A stretch of DNA of 64,000 nt, taken from contig LR990051.1 in NCBI GenBank assembly GCA_905147135.1, positions 17,141,115-17,205,114 of the forward strand. Direction: 5' to 3'. The position numbers and the translations under genes were made by a program. Source of the stretch: Blastobasis lacticolella (lineage: Eukaryota > Arthropoda > Insecta > Lepidoptera > Blastobasidae). Under the pieces are notes generated by a model. That model saw nothing but the letters and a program-made list of their open reading frames with translations, did no database searches and was not told where the DNA came from. The stretch's first letter is position 1. Each line of letters begins with the position of its first letter. This document shows, piece by piece, positions 33,330 through 45,423 of the stretch.

Positions 33330-33500
33330 TTATACAAAGTAGCAAGCATTTGACCGCCATCTCACTTAGTGGTAAGTGAGAATGGAGCGTGCCGATCTAG
33401 GAACAGCCTATTTCTTAGTCTAGCCTTGAATGCGTTCAGATTATAATAATTAGGGAACACACGCTCAGATTCCATTTTTCAGCAGTACGATCTATAAAGG
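33330..33500 (-). repeat. Family D LINE 3' end
   Basis: The minus-strand frame has VFPNYYNLNAFKAR-like sequence then LFLDRHA, followed by the 'cacttagtggtaagtg' tail. Confidence 0.6.
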
Positions 33501-33699
33501 TTAAACCAAAGTCGCTCGGGCTGTATTTTGTTTTGTTTCTCGACATTTTACAAGTCGTAATGAAGACTGCGGAATGACTGACCTTTATAATTTTTCAGGA
33601 GCTATTTTGCAGTATCACTTGCAGTAGACCAACAACGACTATATACTACGGAATTACTACAGGCGTTGGTTGTAACTACTATATTAGTAACCTGACCAA

Positions 33700-34015
33700 C
33701 AGAAAAAGTCAGATAACTCTCGTCAAATGTTCCCCTCAATTCAAATATGTTTTAAACTACTGGACCGATATTAATGAAACAAAGCTAAGCACCATCTTCA
33801 TTAAACTGGCTTTCAAAGTCTATGAAGCCCATCCGTTCAGAATGACAGACAATGACCGCCACAGATACACAGAGCTACAAACGTCAAACTTATAACACCA
33901 TATAAATCATTCATTCATTTATTCATTCGTTCATTGATTCATTCGTTCATTCAGTAATTCGTTCATTCATTCATTCATTCATTACTCCTCTTCTCGTCGG
34001 GGGTTAAAAACCAAG
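33700..34015. repeat. Family M repeat with ATTC microsatellite
   Basis: 'ttttaaactactggaccgat', 'aacgtcaaacttataacacc' and 'cgtcgggggttaaaaa' are typical of a lepidopteran interspersed repeat, also seen decayed at 58890-59085. An (ATTC)n array occupies 33903-33985 just before the terminal block. Confidence 0.5.
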
Positions 34016-34249
34016 CCTCTACAGTCAGAGTGAACGAACGGAGTGTAACAAATCGGTTACGAAGCTGCAAACAATAAAACAATGCTTGGTATCTTATATC
34101 ACTAGTGGTTAGTATAAAGCTAGCAATAACAACGTCTTACAATATAGAGCAGAGATGGTGAACATTTAATTAAATTAAAAAATATTAAATATATTTATTG
34201 ATCACATCATTATAGAATCCACAAAAACATTAATGCAAAACGTTTACCG

Positions 34250-34510
34250 AATCATTAGTGGACCCGGATTATGTTCGCGTTGCATCTTACTCTTACTCCT
34301 ACCCTACACTACACGTACTCTAGACCTACTTTACGCCTATTTTACCTCTAACTACACTTTTTCTCTTGCTTATAAACCTTCCTTTTAAATCAGTTTACCT
34401 ATTGTTGGAAACCGTTTTAAAATCCGTTGTGTAGTTTAAAATATATAAGCTTACATAGGAAAGACATCGTGAAGCGACTTTGCTATAAACTATGTATAGA
34501 TATAGAAGTA
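34250..34510 (-). mobile_element. Helitron-like fragment, diverged
   Basis: Reverse of the 20265 type: 'attagtggacccgg' (end CTAAT), 'tagacctactttacgcc', 'aaaatccgttgtgtagttt' and 'gaagcgactttg'. Confidence 0.45.
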
Positions 34511-35239
34511 ACAATATGGCCATGACGTTCCGTCAAAGAATCTTCAATTAGGTAATGATGAATGGACAAAAGGTTACAATGCGAATTTTTTAATGTTATT
34601 CCTACACCTGAGTAACACCTACGCGAGTAGATGAAGACATTGTATATAACAAAAGCCATCATTTTTCAGTGAACCAAATATTGTTGTTTTGGCGTTTTGG
34701 AGTCGTATTATTATTTCCCGAAAGTCTTTCAATTTCATTTAGCTCAACTCTTCAGTTTTCGATAAAATTCTGAAGCCATAACGAACTAGGTACACTGAAA
34801 GTACTTGTAGGGTACATATTAATGGAGTGCTACGATATTTTTGCTGCGTGCCAATGGTTCGCCATCCCTGATATACAGCAATGTCACCATCATTCATCAC
34901 ACCTCGCCCAGACTTCGACTTAGAACTATAACAACGGCCTGGCGACCGAGAAACTTAATAAACCAAGTTTCGACCTAGATATCATGACGTCACTGTGTGT
35001 TTACAACAATGCCGACGAGAAAACTCCATCACATATTTGATGGAACGTCTACTGGGATAATAACGTCTGATTTATGATGTGAATTTTAATGTCTCGTTTG
35101 TAGATTTACATTGTTATGTCAACGTTCGAGATGAAGTCGTTAAAACCTAATGAAGATTCGAGATTTCTTCTTAGTGCTTTCCCGTATCAGATTTATCAGA
35201 ACAGGCAATTAGAGACTTTTTTATACTTGATACCACGAC
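34511..35239. other. No gene recognised
   Basis: AT-rich sequence without a recognisable repeat or frame. Confidence 0.5.
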
Positions 35240-35327
35240 ACGGTGGGCCGGGACTAGCAGAAAGGCGGACCCTGGGCCCTCGCGTGCCGCGACTAGGCGC
35301 ACTCGGGACATAACGCCAAAATGATGA
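35240..35327 (+). repeat. RTE LINE 3' terminus
   Basis: 'gactagcagaaaggcggacc' followed by 'gggccctcgcg' and 'cgggacataacgccaaaatg', ending ATGATG. It parallels the LINE end at 58000-58080 and the SINE-A tail. Confidence 0.6.
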
Positions 35328-35409
35328 TGCCAGGGGGGTGCATGTGCTAGATTACAAACAATATTTACTAAGACACCAACCCTGTAATCGCGAAAAATCA
35401 GCTGTTTCA

Positions 35410-35690
35410 TTCATTTTGGCAGAATTCGTTTTCAATGTTGTGTGAAAAAGCTGTTTGTTTAGTTGGTGCCACAGTAAAAGTTGTTTATTATCACTAACAC
35501 ATGTACGTTTGTATACGCAATGGTATCAAGAATTAATTTAGAATCACCTGTACGTATAACACCAGGTTGGAAACAACTTATTTACATAACTTTAAAAAAA
35601 CATCATTGGTGCAAAGCGGCACGGGGGATCGAACTTGTTATCTAACATACTATTATGCTACCAACGCTCTGACCGATGAACATTCGAGAC
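35410..35690. repeat. Family K repeat followed by SINE-A-like head remnant
   Basis: 35410-35565 matches 6648-6785. 35585-35680 has 'cattggtgcaaagcggca' and 'gggatcgaac', resembling a minus-strand SINE-A head, highly diverged. Confidence 0.4.
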
Positions 35691-36371
35691 TACGAAAACG
35701 AAAAACACACTGATGAATTTAATATGGTATGGTATACCACACCTACCGTCACGACATTTAAGGGATAGCACACTGCAAGTTTTTGTAGCGATAGAGTCGC
35801 GATACAGTTTCGCATTTGCATCGATGCATTCGCGCGTTCAGACGTGAAGGAGTCGTCAGACGTGAAGAAGTCTGTATAATCTGTCCAAATTTACTTGTTT
35901 TATTTGGTTAAGGAAATTATGTATTTGTTGTATATGGAAAATGGATAATGTGCAGCAGTATTCGTTAAAACTCACATTCTATGTATTTCTTATATAATTC
36001 TCGACATCTGTACACAATATACGTAGCGTGATTGATACGGCAAGTCGTGATTTTGGGCGTTGTTTGTTCACCAATAAGACAAGTCAGTTTAAACAGATCA
36101 TAGGTATATTTTAGGCTAGACCACAATCTAGACCTAGACCTGGACATGGACCATCTTGGTCGTGCTCCTCCTGGGCCTGGACCCTGGACTGGTGAAGACA
36201 AACGTACCATTACCCGATATAGTGTCACGGGTTTTTATCTATACAGGCGCCCGTCTGCCTCAATATGCAGATGCAGAAGCGTGGTGCAAATGCGATGCGA
36301 ATGTAAATTAGACTGTGATGGTGACGTAGGGTACTTATGTCATCGAGTACAAGAAAAAATCCACTTATACC

Positions 36372-36938
36372 TTGTCTAAAATAGGATGATAATTTTGACA
36401 GATCACAGTAGGGATGTGGTTGTGTAAAATCGTTAATGAATCTATTCGATTATCGATTATCATTCTCATAGAACTTGGAATCGATAGTTGTATTATACAA
36501 AATAAACTATTTATTTTCTTCTGAATTAATAACTTATTAATACGACATTAAAAACCCTTCTACAACGACGATTATGACACATGCGTATTTCTATTCGGTC
36601 AGTCATCCTATTACGTAGAATACGCGCGACTCGAAATTGTTGTTGCGAAAGGTCTCTCAAGGTGAAATCCAAACAAAGAATAAGAGTTTAGTTACAAAAA
36701 ATAATAAGGTTTCCTAAATGTTAATTTTAAATATTCGATTATATTATATCAATATCGATTTTCGATTGTCTATTGTTATTCGTTATTCGTGGCACTTCAC
36801 TAAAGGGGCGGGGCCTGTCTATGAAATACCACATTTTCCGTAGTACATTTTACCGAAAAAAAAACACAAAACTTCATAGGCGTGCGCCAAAGACCAACAA
36901 TTAGTAAGCTGTCAAAATTATCATCCTATTTTAGACAA
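36372..36938. mobile_element. Terminal-inverted-repeat element, 567 bp
   Basis: 36372-36401 and 36909-36938 are perfect 30-bp inverted repeats (core GTCTAAAATAGGATGATAAT). The interior is AT-rich, with many 'tcgatt/ttcgat' words, and has no frame. An 8-bp direct repeat ACTTATAC occurs at 36363-36370 and 36958-36965, but the right copy lies 19 bp beyond the repeat end, so target duplication is unproven. Confidence 0.6.
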
Positions 36939-37046
36939 AGCATAGTAGTGATAGTAGACTTATACTCGTATTGTAGTGATATTGATAGGAGAGTAATTTA
37001 GGAGACCCACGAAACGTTGGCCTACCCGTGCACAGCCTGCAAGACT

Positions 37047-37153
37047 AAGTAAAGTTATAATTATTTGCTTTTATAATTATTTGTAGCATATTTGGCAAAT
37101 GAATGAAATTTATTTAGAAACTAGTCTTTATTGGCAAGTATTCAGAAATAAGT
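37047..37153. repeat. Direct repeat, left copy, flanking a split SINE-A
   Basis: 'tatttggcaaatgaat' and 'tttattggcaagtattcag', with 'aataagtg' at the end, recur in order at 38068-38209. A partial third copy is at 59436-59510. Confidence 0.6.
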
Positions 37154-37154
37154 G

Positions 37155-37262
37155 GAGCGTCAATGGCCTAATGGTTAAGGGATCTGGCTCGTACCCCAGC
37201 TACCGGGTTCGAACCCCAATGCCGTAATGTACTAATGACTCTTTTTTGAGTTATGTATACAG
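37155..37262 (+). repeat. SINE-A head (pol III boxes)
   Basis: A box TGGCCTAATGG at 37164-37174 and B box GGTTCGAACCC at 37206-37216, then 'aatgactcttttttgagtta'. The tail lies 650 bp away at 37917-38063. Confidence 0.75.
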
Positions 37263-37916
37263 TGTGGGCCCAAAAACAAGAGCAAGAAATAAAAATATAG
37301 ACACGTTAACAAATCAATAAGTTTTTGCACGTAGTTTTAATTTTATAAAAGGAGAAATCGCCCCAGTATGAAAGAAATGCCCGGTACCAAGACATCTAAC
37401 AACCGATAACGAAAACGAACGAAAACGAAACGAAATTCATTGATTATGGATTGTAACTTAAAATTAATATTTTTGAGGGATAACTACTTTGGAGCATTAG
37501 GACCAGGTCAAGGAAACTTCGGATACTCTAAGGAGACTGTGTTTAAATTTATTGCTCCTGCTACAGGCCACATCCTATATAAGTTGCTATATAGGGGTAT
37601 CCTCTTTCAATCGTCAAAAAGGAGGGGGGTAGGAAAGCAGGAAGGAAACACACAGTGACACGCTGACCCTATGGCCGTAGATAAACGTATCCCTCGCCAA
37701 CCACGACCGAACCGAGCTCGACAATGCCAGGCAGAGCCGGAACCCTATATTATATTATATAGGTATGTCTAGTATAATTAATAAAAACCACCTAAAACTA
37801 CAGCAAGAGTAAGCCAGTCCACCAAGGCAGCACCCGTTCACGAGTATAACGCAGCCATCGTCCAATTCAACCATATTTGAGGGAAAAGAGCGACCCGGCC
37901 CCCACGCCACCACGTG
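37263..37916. other. Unrecognised 650-bp segment between SINE-A halves
   Basis: It holds a purine-rich 'gaaaacgaacgaaaacgaaa' tract and a 72-codon frame (37440-37658) without a known motif. It could be an insertion into the SINE or a rearranged segment. I see no inverted ends. Confidence 0.35.
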
Positions 37917-38063
37917 CCATGATCCAATCTTGTCAGGTTCCCCTGTTAACAGAATCACGGAGGTCAGATTGCAGTGCATCCACTGCAATTACCAGATCTG
38001 CCAAATCCTTGACCATGGTCAAGGGTAACCCCGAGAGCACAATCGGGACATTAACGCCAAAAT
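37917..38063 (+). repeat. SINE-A tail half
   Basis: 'catgatccaatcttgtcagg' to 'gggacattaacgccaaaat', same orientation as the head at 37155. Confidence 0.75.
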
Positions 38064-38067
38064 AACT

Positions 38068-38209
38068 TCTGTACAAAAGCCAAGTAAAATTAGCATTATT
38101 TGCTTTCAACCTCTCACGCAGTAGTACTATTTGGCAAATGAATAAAATTCAAACAGTTGCCAAATAAACCAGTTTTTATTGGCAAGTATTCAGGAATAAG
38201 TGTAAAGAC
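38068..38209. repeat. Direct repeat, right copy
   Basis: It matches 37047-37153 with an extra 'aacagttgccaaata' segment. Its left part 'ctttcaacctctcacgcagt' also recurs at 59463-59482 beside another SINE-A. Confidence 0.6.
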
Positions 38210-38247
38210 GACCTTAAATACACTAAAGTAGACTATCTACTATTTGA

Positions 38248-38420
38248 CCAAGACCGAATATATCCGTGGCTGCCTTGGCGTGAGAATCATTTGTGGATAA
38301 GATTGAAGAGGCTTGACCTGGTTTGATCACGTGCTGCGTAGGCCCCTGGTTCTCAGGAATACGTGGGAAACAAGGGCCTAAACATATCGGTATCACGAAA
38401 GAAAAACTATGGATTAAGGA
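38248..38420 (+). repeat. RTE LINE ORF remnant
   Basis: With frameshifts the plus strand reads EYIRGCLGVR, then HVLRRP, then GNKGL, parallel to IRGSLGIRD, HVLRRP and GNKCL in the RTE fragment at 57750-57880. Confidence 0.6.
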
Positions 38421-38504
38421 TGGATAAATTTACAATTAAATAAGCTACATTTTGATTGACCAACCCACATTATTTATTTACATATTAAAAAGATTTATAA
38501 CATT

Positions 38505-38680
38505 ATCATGATCATCATCCAAGCGGTCAGCCCCGGCTTCTGCCAGGGTCCGCTTATCGACTCAATTTCCTCAATTTCGCCCGGTCTTGAGCATCCTCGT
38601 CGTAAGCCTCATTCTCGCATCAGACTCGGCGATGTCAATTCATCTTTTCTTGGGCCTTCCACGAGACCTTTTAAAATAAA
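38505..38680 (-). repeat. RTE-like LINE 3' remnant
   Basis: 'atgatcatcatccaagcggt', 'agggtccgctta' and 'tcttgggccttccacga' follow the order of minus-strand RTE-type 3' ends. Confidence 0.45.
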
Positions 38681-40305
38681 ATTCTTAAATTTAAATAAAT
38701 TTCAAAGATTTATAATACCAATAAAAAATTAAAACAAAGTGGTATTACTGGCAATATTAAAGCAAAGTGATCTACTGACCCTTTCTATATGCACTGTTAC
38801 ATTTACTGTCAGTATTTTTAACTAAAAGCAATAATGTACGAATATTGCAATCTGGGTCGTTGACCTGCCAGTAAAAAAAAATTAAAAAGCCTCGAGTGAC
38901 TCTCACTTAATGATGACTGCTCAAAAAAGCTCCATCAAAAAATCGCTCAGATTATTTCCATATGAATACAAAATGAGACTGCACTTCTTTCAATCGCCAC
39001 AGTCTGTTTGAAAATAACTTTGTGACACGTTTACGTTCTTCAAACCAATCTTATTTCGACTTTATCATGTTGCGATACTGTTCAATCTTCCATGTATGGC
39101 AATCTTGTGACAGTGCTATGGGATTCTGTTCTTTATAGGCATGGTGTTATAGTTCAGTTTGGACTGGATAGAAACCGCGCATGCGTGTTCAGTGTACCGC
39201 AGTGCGCGGCGACTAGCCGACGACTGGATGCGTGCACAGAACGATTACAAAAAAGTATTTTCAAAGTTGTAACGTGATGGCAATTTTTTTCCCCACTTTT
39301 TGGGGCAGTAGGGCAAATTACTACAGTGCACTATTGCAGTGTCGATGGATTATTTAGAACGAGCTGAAAGTTAAAGGCTTTCATTTTATGTTTCCGTTCG
39401 GGAATCCTACTGATGTTAGGTTCGAACGCGAAAGTTTGCGAGGAAAAGAATGAAGTTTCAATGAATGCATTTGTGTTGGCTTGTTGGTTTTTCACTGAAT
39501 AGGTAGAGTCCAATTCAAATGTTTAATAGTGGTGAAGTTCATTTTCAATAGAATAACTAAAGGATTTTACAACTAGCTAGTGAAGTAGCAGTGAATAAAT
39601 ATCTAATGGGTAAGTTCGCTCCATCGTCGAGCTTATCTTAACATTTCATCTAAGATATAACAATAAACATTTAAATATATTTTTATAAATGACTGTCAAC
39701 ACGAGTTCGTCGGGGTTTTTTCGCCTTTTCTTTATTTATAGTAAGGACGTAATAAACATAAGTATAGTATAATATTACAGGAAACAAAAATGTACAAATA
39801 GTAAATGTTAAGTCAAACTGTTACCATTTTTAATCAGCTAATTTACCTGGTACTTATTTATGTCGCTGAAAAGTGGTCAATGGGTTCGTGTTTTACATTT
39901 CTATTTGTAATTAGTTTACCTACACATGCAATGGATAAAAACACCTTTCACAATAATATTTCATTATTAACAATCATGCCGTAACTTTTAGAAAATTGTC
40001 TTAGAAGATGAATTACTAAAATGAAGAAAGTTTTGGCCATCTTTACACTTTACGTTAGGTACCTACAGGTATTATAAATTAAAGGCTCTTCCTTTAGAAA
40101 GCTTCGAGTTTACCCCAAATTAAAATTAATATATTCTTGTGATGAAGGAAAGAACATACAAGATATATGTTATTACTTTAAAAGCTTTTGTTCGCATCAA
40201 AGCCAACCGAAACGGCCCTCCAAAATATCCATTCTAAATTAGGACAAATGTTTGCTTTATCAATCTATCCACTTGATTTATCTGTAGGATTATTTTATAC
40301 TAAAG
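38681..40305. other. Mostly unrecognised AT-rich sequence
   Basis: Apart from the GC-rich island at 39165-39260 I see no gene, RNA or repeat here. Confidence 0.5.
39130..39275. promoter_or_regulatory. GC-rich island with initiator-like and NRF1-like motifs (tentative)
   Basis: In an otherwise AT-rich stretch this segment has CpG-rich text ('cgcgcatgcgtg', 'gcagtgcgcggcgactagcc'). It has two TCAGT initiator-like pentamers (39153, 39188) and TATA-like words upstream. It could mark a transcription start, or the missing 5' exon of the membrane protein gene. A 61-codon frame crosses it but has no motif. Confidence 0.2.
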
Positions 40306-40309
40306 AGGA

Positions 40310-40720
40310 AATATATGTTTATGAGTTTGTTTGTTGGGGGTAATCTCTGAAACTGCTAGACCAATATTATTAGGAAGCTTCATTATTTCCGAGTGACATA
40401 GGCTTACAAGCTTTTATTTACTTGCAATGTTTGTAGGTATATATGAATGTATGTTGGGGGCTAATCCCGCACGCCAAATTTGACCAACTTCCCGGTATTC
40501 AATTGAGCTGAAATTTGGTATACCTATGTAACTTGGATGACATTGGATTAATATAGTACCATGGTGCTGGTCTGATGATGGTGTCGGATGGTGATCATAG
40601 GAACTATTGAACGCAATAAGATAACTCCATCGTGTTTGGGCTTTTTGGAATGGTCTTAATTTGTACTATAGCGCGCGATAAAACAATTTTCTTTCATTTG
40701 AAAACTTATTAAACCGGAAA
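40310..40720. repeat. Interspersed repeat of lepidopteran style
   Basis: 'gctgaaatttggtatacct', 'ctgatgatggtgtcggatgg' and 'aactccatcgtgtttgggc' are words I associate with an abundant moth repeat. It has no coding capacity. Confidence 0.45.
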
Positions 40721-40899
40721 ATGATATGGTTCCACGTGATATTTAAATATTTACAGAAATTTCAACGGCGCGCAGGTCGAATCCACGAATCGTTGATTCA
40801 TAACCAACCAACGACCTTTTTGATGACTATCAAGAGCCTACCTCATAGAAATCAATAAAAGCCAACCCCTCAATTCTCAAGTTAACAACCTAAAAAGCA

Positions 40900-41010
40900 T
40901 CATTATCCGGCAGGACGGGCACAATGGCGGGTACTGTGTCGGCTGCATCCAGTCCTGATTTTACCAGCGAACTTTTCAGGTCATCGGTTCACCTTATGGG
41001 AAGCCTTCCC
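40900..41010 (-). repeat. RTE-like LINE remnant
   Basis: 'gacgggcacaatggcgggta', 'aggtcatcggttcacctta' and 'gggaagccttccc' parallel the minus-strand RTE 3' end around 46860-46890. Confidence 0.4.
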
Positions 41011-41384
41011 AGAATATCAAACAGTTAGTTAGAATTTATTGCATACTGTGCAATCTGCATGACGATACCTCAGTAAGATATTTTAGATTTACAAAATAAA
41101 AGCAAAATTTCTTATAATATTATATTATTATTATGTTCCTAGAATAAGCAACAGCTGATCTGTAAGTTAATTATATTTTTATTTAATACACAAAGCATAA
41201 CACCAAACTTCTGACTTTAAATTAATATCCAACGGTACCTATGTAACTATACTTAACAAAATAACAACATTTAGAAGTCCTTTTCAGTAGACATCGTAAT
41301 TTCTACACCGCTAAATAAGGATTTTCTTTTTCAGAAATATGTTATTGTGAACGTCTAATAATCTAATTTATTTATTTATTTTAG

Positions 41385-41520
41385 CCTGAATCATCCCTAG
41401 ACAAAGGCCTCCCCCCTATTCTTCCATACTTCGCGATCGTTTGCTATGGTTTGTCCCTGTCGAATGCCAACAACTCGTCTCTCCATCGTATTTTCATCTG
41501 CCACGACGACGTTGTTAATT
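41385..41520 (-). repeat. RTE-like LINE remnant
   Basis: 'agacaaaggcctccccccta', 'ccatacttcgcgatc' and 'caactcgtctctccatcg' fit a decayed minus-strand LINE end. Confidence 0.4.
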
Positions 41521-41521
41521 G

Positions 41522-41555
41522 TCAGACCTTAATTTCATTTTCAATTAAGGTCTGA
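41522..41555. repeat. Perfect 13-bp hairpin
   Basis: TCAGACCTTAATT (41522-41534) and its complement at 41543-41555 enclose an 8-nt loop. Confidence 0.6.
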
Positions 41556-41894
41556 AAGGGGTATCTATAAATTATGTTGCTAATAATCTTATAAATACGT
41601 ACTGATTAATAAGGAGAGGTCGTTCCACAGACGCCAAGCAGGCGCCTATGTTGATAGTACATAATTAACTATGGCATAATGAACAAATTACTGGCCTAAT
41701 GATAGGGCAGTGGCTACATGATTTTCCATTATAATTTCCGGTCAATAGCTTCAGAAGCTATTCAGCAAATTAAATTTTTCTTGGGAAAAAATGCACCTTG
41801 CAATTTTAATAACAGCACATGTTTTAAAAATGTCTGTGTATTGGTAGCTTTTCCAATACTGCAAGAGTATCAAAAAATTTGCCAGCTGGTAATT

Positions 41895-42018
41895 ATAAGG
41901 GTATGTTCTGGGTTTCCAACCCGGGTTGTCCTGTGACCATGACACATGCAACTGCGTCGAAATATCGGGTTACTCGTCAACAAAGGTACGCGGTAGGAAA
42001 CCCGGAACATACCCTTAA
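41895..42018. mobile_element. Short foldback element, about 124 bp
   Basis: AAGGGTATGTTCTGGGTTTC at 41897-41916 is mirrored by its complement ending at 42016, with one mismatch in 21 bp. The interior 'atgacacatgcaactgcgtc' and 'cgggttactcgtcaacaaag' also belong to a repeat style I associate with moths. The several short frames overlapping it are artefacts. Confidence 0.55.
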
Positions 42019-43315
42019 TATGTGTGAAAATAACCGCGATAGATTGAAACATTATGTTATATTTATAATTTTATGTTAATTATAGGTACAGCAAGGTAAC
42101 AACTCCACGTCTTTACATCTCATATTACAATTACGTTTGTACATATGGATTCGCACCCGATTAAACAGAACCCAAAAAAATATATTGCCGCCTACCATAA
42201 ATACTTCTTATTTATCTATCTTATTCTTTGCCCTTTCTTTGTAACCTAAAAACCTAGAAAACGATGTATCTCTCAAGCCGTCTGGCCACCGTACACGACT
42301 TAAGTTGCGAAGTTTAAGAGATCACCCACTTGCAAGAAAACGTTTCTTTTTAACTTGCGCCGTAAAGGCAAAGGATAAGTTTTTATGTTCCTTAGATGCG
42401 GGCTGCAACATTTGCGTCGTTAGTGGGTCAGAATAGATCCATTAGTATTGTAAAAGTCGTTTGCAAAATTCCTTTTAGACCCCCGCCGCTAAAAGCTGCT
42501 GTTATAAGTTTCACGTGGGTATCTGTGTAAATGTATATGGCATCATAACATCCAAACAGTTAAATCAATTTCGATGCGATTTTATTTATTTTAAAACCAG
42601 TTTTGTTTCATTAGAATCCGTTCAGTAGAACTAGGGAATTTTTGAGTGATTATATGTAAATTTTCCGGTTAGGTTATGAATTGACAAACATATTAATCAA
42701 ATTGACCTGATTTGCCTAATTTATTTTATTTATGTCATAAAATAAAAAAATATTAATTATTTCTCAAATAAAATAGTCAAACGATTTCCTCATAACATTA
42801 CCTTTGGCGTCTATCAACACGCCTTCTGTTCCTGTCACATACGTACAATAGCCCCCTATGAGGGTAAAATAAAAAAACTTTTTATTCAAGTTGCACTATA
42901 TAACACTTACTTGCTATGGACTTACTTATAGTGGTACTTGTGTAAAAAAGTGTTTTAATTCTATCAAACAATGGAGTTCCATTAATAACGCACTATACAA
43001 GCTATTAACAACCCCCTAACAGCTCCCCAATCCCTCCTAAAAATATAATTTTTCTGACAACAGGAATTGTATTACCACAGTGTTGAGAATACACACAGAA
43101 ACACGCTGCAGCCCATTTACAGACATGCAAAGCCCTTGGCTGTCCTCTTAAAGAGATTAGTGTGTCTCCTATGAGTGGAAGAGCTTGGTTTTATTCTACT
43201 TTCCTGGGCTCCAAGCAGCTTGAATTTAAAATTATATCTTCTAAAGTATATGTTATACTACTACTATGCAGAATGAATAATGCAAATGATTTACCATTGC
43301 GGTCGCCGCCATATT
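42019..43315. other. No gene recognised
   Basis: AT-rich sequence with no motif-bearing frame and no internal repeat match. Confidence 0.5.
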
Positions 43316-43450
43316 GAATTTATGATGACGTCACATAGCCTATATCCAACTCAGGGTTTCCGAGAATATCCATCTCAAATTTGAACACAATCGGTTAGCT
43401 GTGAAAAGGTGACAGACAGACAGACAGAGTATATTATAATAATAATAGTA
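43316..43450. repeat. Interspersed repeat ending in GACA tandem and TATAATAAT
   Basis: 'gccatattgaatttatgatg', 'acacaatcggttagctgtg' and (GACA)n followed by 'tatattataataataatag' have the form of a common insect dispersed repeat. Confidence 0.4.
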
Positions 43451-44819
43451 AGGAAGTTAGGATTGCGTAATTTGTTCATTAGAACCACTACGCCAATTCA
43501 TTAATAATTAAGAACTATATTCAAATTTTATAACTAGATATTCCCGGAGAATAAAATGCCGGTAAAATTCTATAAAAAAAATCAAAGGCATTACTATTAC
43601 AGGCAGATTATACTCTGCCAATTTGCTTTGTACTGACACAATTATCGTATATATCTACAATTATTTTCACACCATCTTTTTATTTTTGCTCCATCGGACC
43701 CCAGCTTTAAGTTGGTAATCTAACTTCTCCCACATGATATGAATGAATGACCAATCAAAAAAAAAAGATGTTCCATGTCTTCTATGATAACTTTCTAAAG
43801 GAACCACCTTATTATATTTATTTCCAGCACTGCAGTTGACTGGTACATAAAGCTTTGAAGTTTTCCGTCGTTGAAAGTTTCTGTGCGCGAAGTTTTAAAT
43901 TAATAAATGACCTAAATAACACAAAGTGTCTGTGGCTTCTTGGCCCCCGGGCGGCACAATGCAAGTTAAATAGACTTTTCTCTGAGCTCGGACTCTGGGG
44001 ATTACATGTTCAATTGTGGTACAGTCTGTTACCCAACTTATGTGACCAAGCACATTGATATTGACGGTTTAGAATGCACATAGACTACATCGTTCAAATA
44101 ATATGATTAGAATTCTATTTGGATTGAGAAACAATTGTTATTCAATAACCTTACTAAAATATGGGATAATAGACACATCGACGTTAATAATGGTTACTAA
44201 TAAGTCTTTGAATGATTAATGTTGCTATTGGGCTCTTTTATACACACATTTAAAAATTGAAAAAATGATAACTTAAGAATAAAAAAATATGATGTATATG
44301 CTTTTATTTCAATAACAGATTAATGTAGGCTTCTCATTCAGGTTCAATCTATTTAAAATATTATGCCCCCTTCATGCTACCTCTCCCCTATATCGTGGAC
44401 GTCCACTATAATATCTTCACGTTACAAATTATAAAAGCGCCCATTTGGTGGAGTATATACAAAACCAATATGCCTAGTGACATAAGTTAGGGTAAAGACT
44501 GTACGAAATTCAGCGGGGTGCGATTGCGGTGCACCTGTGCAGCCCATCCATTACATCATCCAGAATTTCCAAGGCGGAAATACGCTGGAGAATCTTTGCT
44601 TTGTCTTGCTCGTTCTTGATTTGTGTTTTGCATTTGGTATTTGTTGTTGGTTACACGGGAGATTTTTTTTTTGTTAGCATATGAAAGATGGAAATTTCAT
44701 TCGATTTCTGGACGATATCAGGTTTAGCTTCGGTCCGCCTCCCTAGGTAACAAGAGTGACCTACTTAATTATATCGATTGAAATCAAAAGCGACTATAGT
44801 ATACCTATGTTATATTATA
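43451..44819. other. No gene recognised
   Basis: AT-rich sequence. A 67-codon frame at 43855-44058 has no known motif and no splice context, so it is not called. Confidence 0.5.
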
Positions 44820-44892
44820 ATCTTGGCGTAATATCCCGGTTGTGCTCACGCGCAAGAGAACCCGCATCCGCCTTGACCATGATCTACAATGA
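44820..44892 (-). repeat. SINE-A tail scrap
   Basis: 'atcttggcgtaatatcccgg' to 'cgccttgaccatgatc' is the terminal 70 bp of SINE-A. Confidence 0.65.
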
Positions 44893-45381
44893 TCGACCAC
44901 GACCAGGATGATACGAATAAATGCCAAATAACATAACCAATATCGCCTACCAGTTCCCTCTATCGTTATATCGAAAGTTGGGATATTAACGCGTTAATCG
45001 GTAGCCGGCGACCATATCCGGAATTAGATAACGTAATATCCGGAACCCATCCGGCTGATAAATAGATAGAGCTGGGTGTACTAGCTGTTTAGGTGTAGGG
45101 CTATACGGTGGTACAAATAATATTATTGGGCAACATCCAATCTTTCTACTCTAGGGAATAAGAACTGCGTGGAAGAATATTGAGGATCGGCTACGTTTTA
45201 TTGTAGCTCTGGTATCGTTGCTTGTATTTTTTTTTATGGGGTGTCATAAGAGTTGATTTATTTGAAATGTAGAATAAGGATGATGAGTGGGACAACGTTT
45301 TTTAATTCTAAACTACTGCGTTAATTAGATTATTAAAAATTACAAAGATAAAGGGCAATAAAGTTTCCGAGTGCGGGCTCG

Positions 45382-45423
45382 TGACGTCACTTCTGAATTA
45401 AATTTCCCCTTCACGTGACGTCA
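45382..45423. promoter_or_regulatory. Pair of TGACGTCA palindromes
   Basis: TGACGTCA occurs at 45382-45389 and 45416-45423, the second overlapping CACGTG. This octamer is the CREB/ATF-type site. No promoter or gene is seen nearby, and it may simply belong to a repeat. Confidence 0.25.

Noticed and set aside
33903..33985. CRISPR-like or satellite array
   Set aside because: It is a simple (ATTC)n microsatellite with no spacers, in a eukaryotic repeat.
37440..37658. 72-codon frame in the segment between SINE-A halves
   Set aside because: No homologous motif, splice support or second copy, and the length is within chance expectation.
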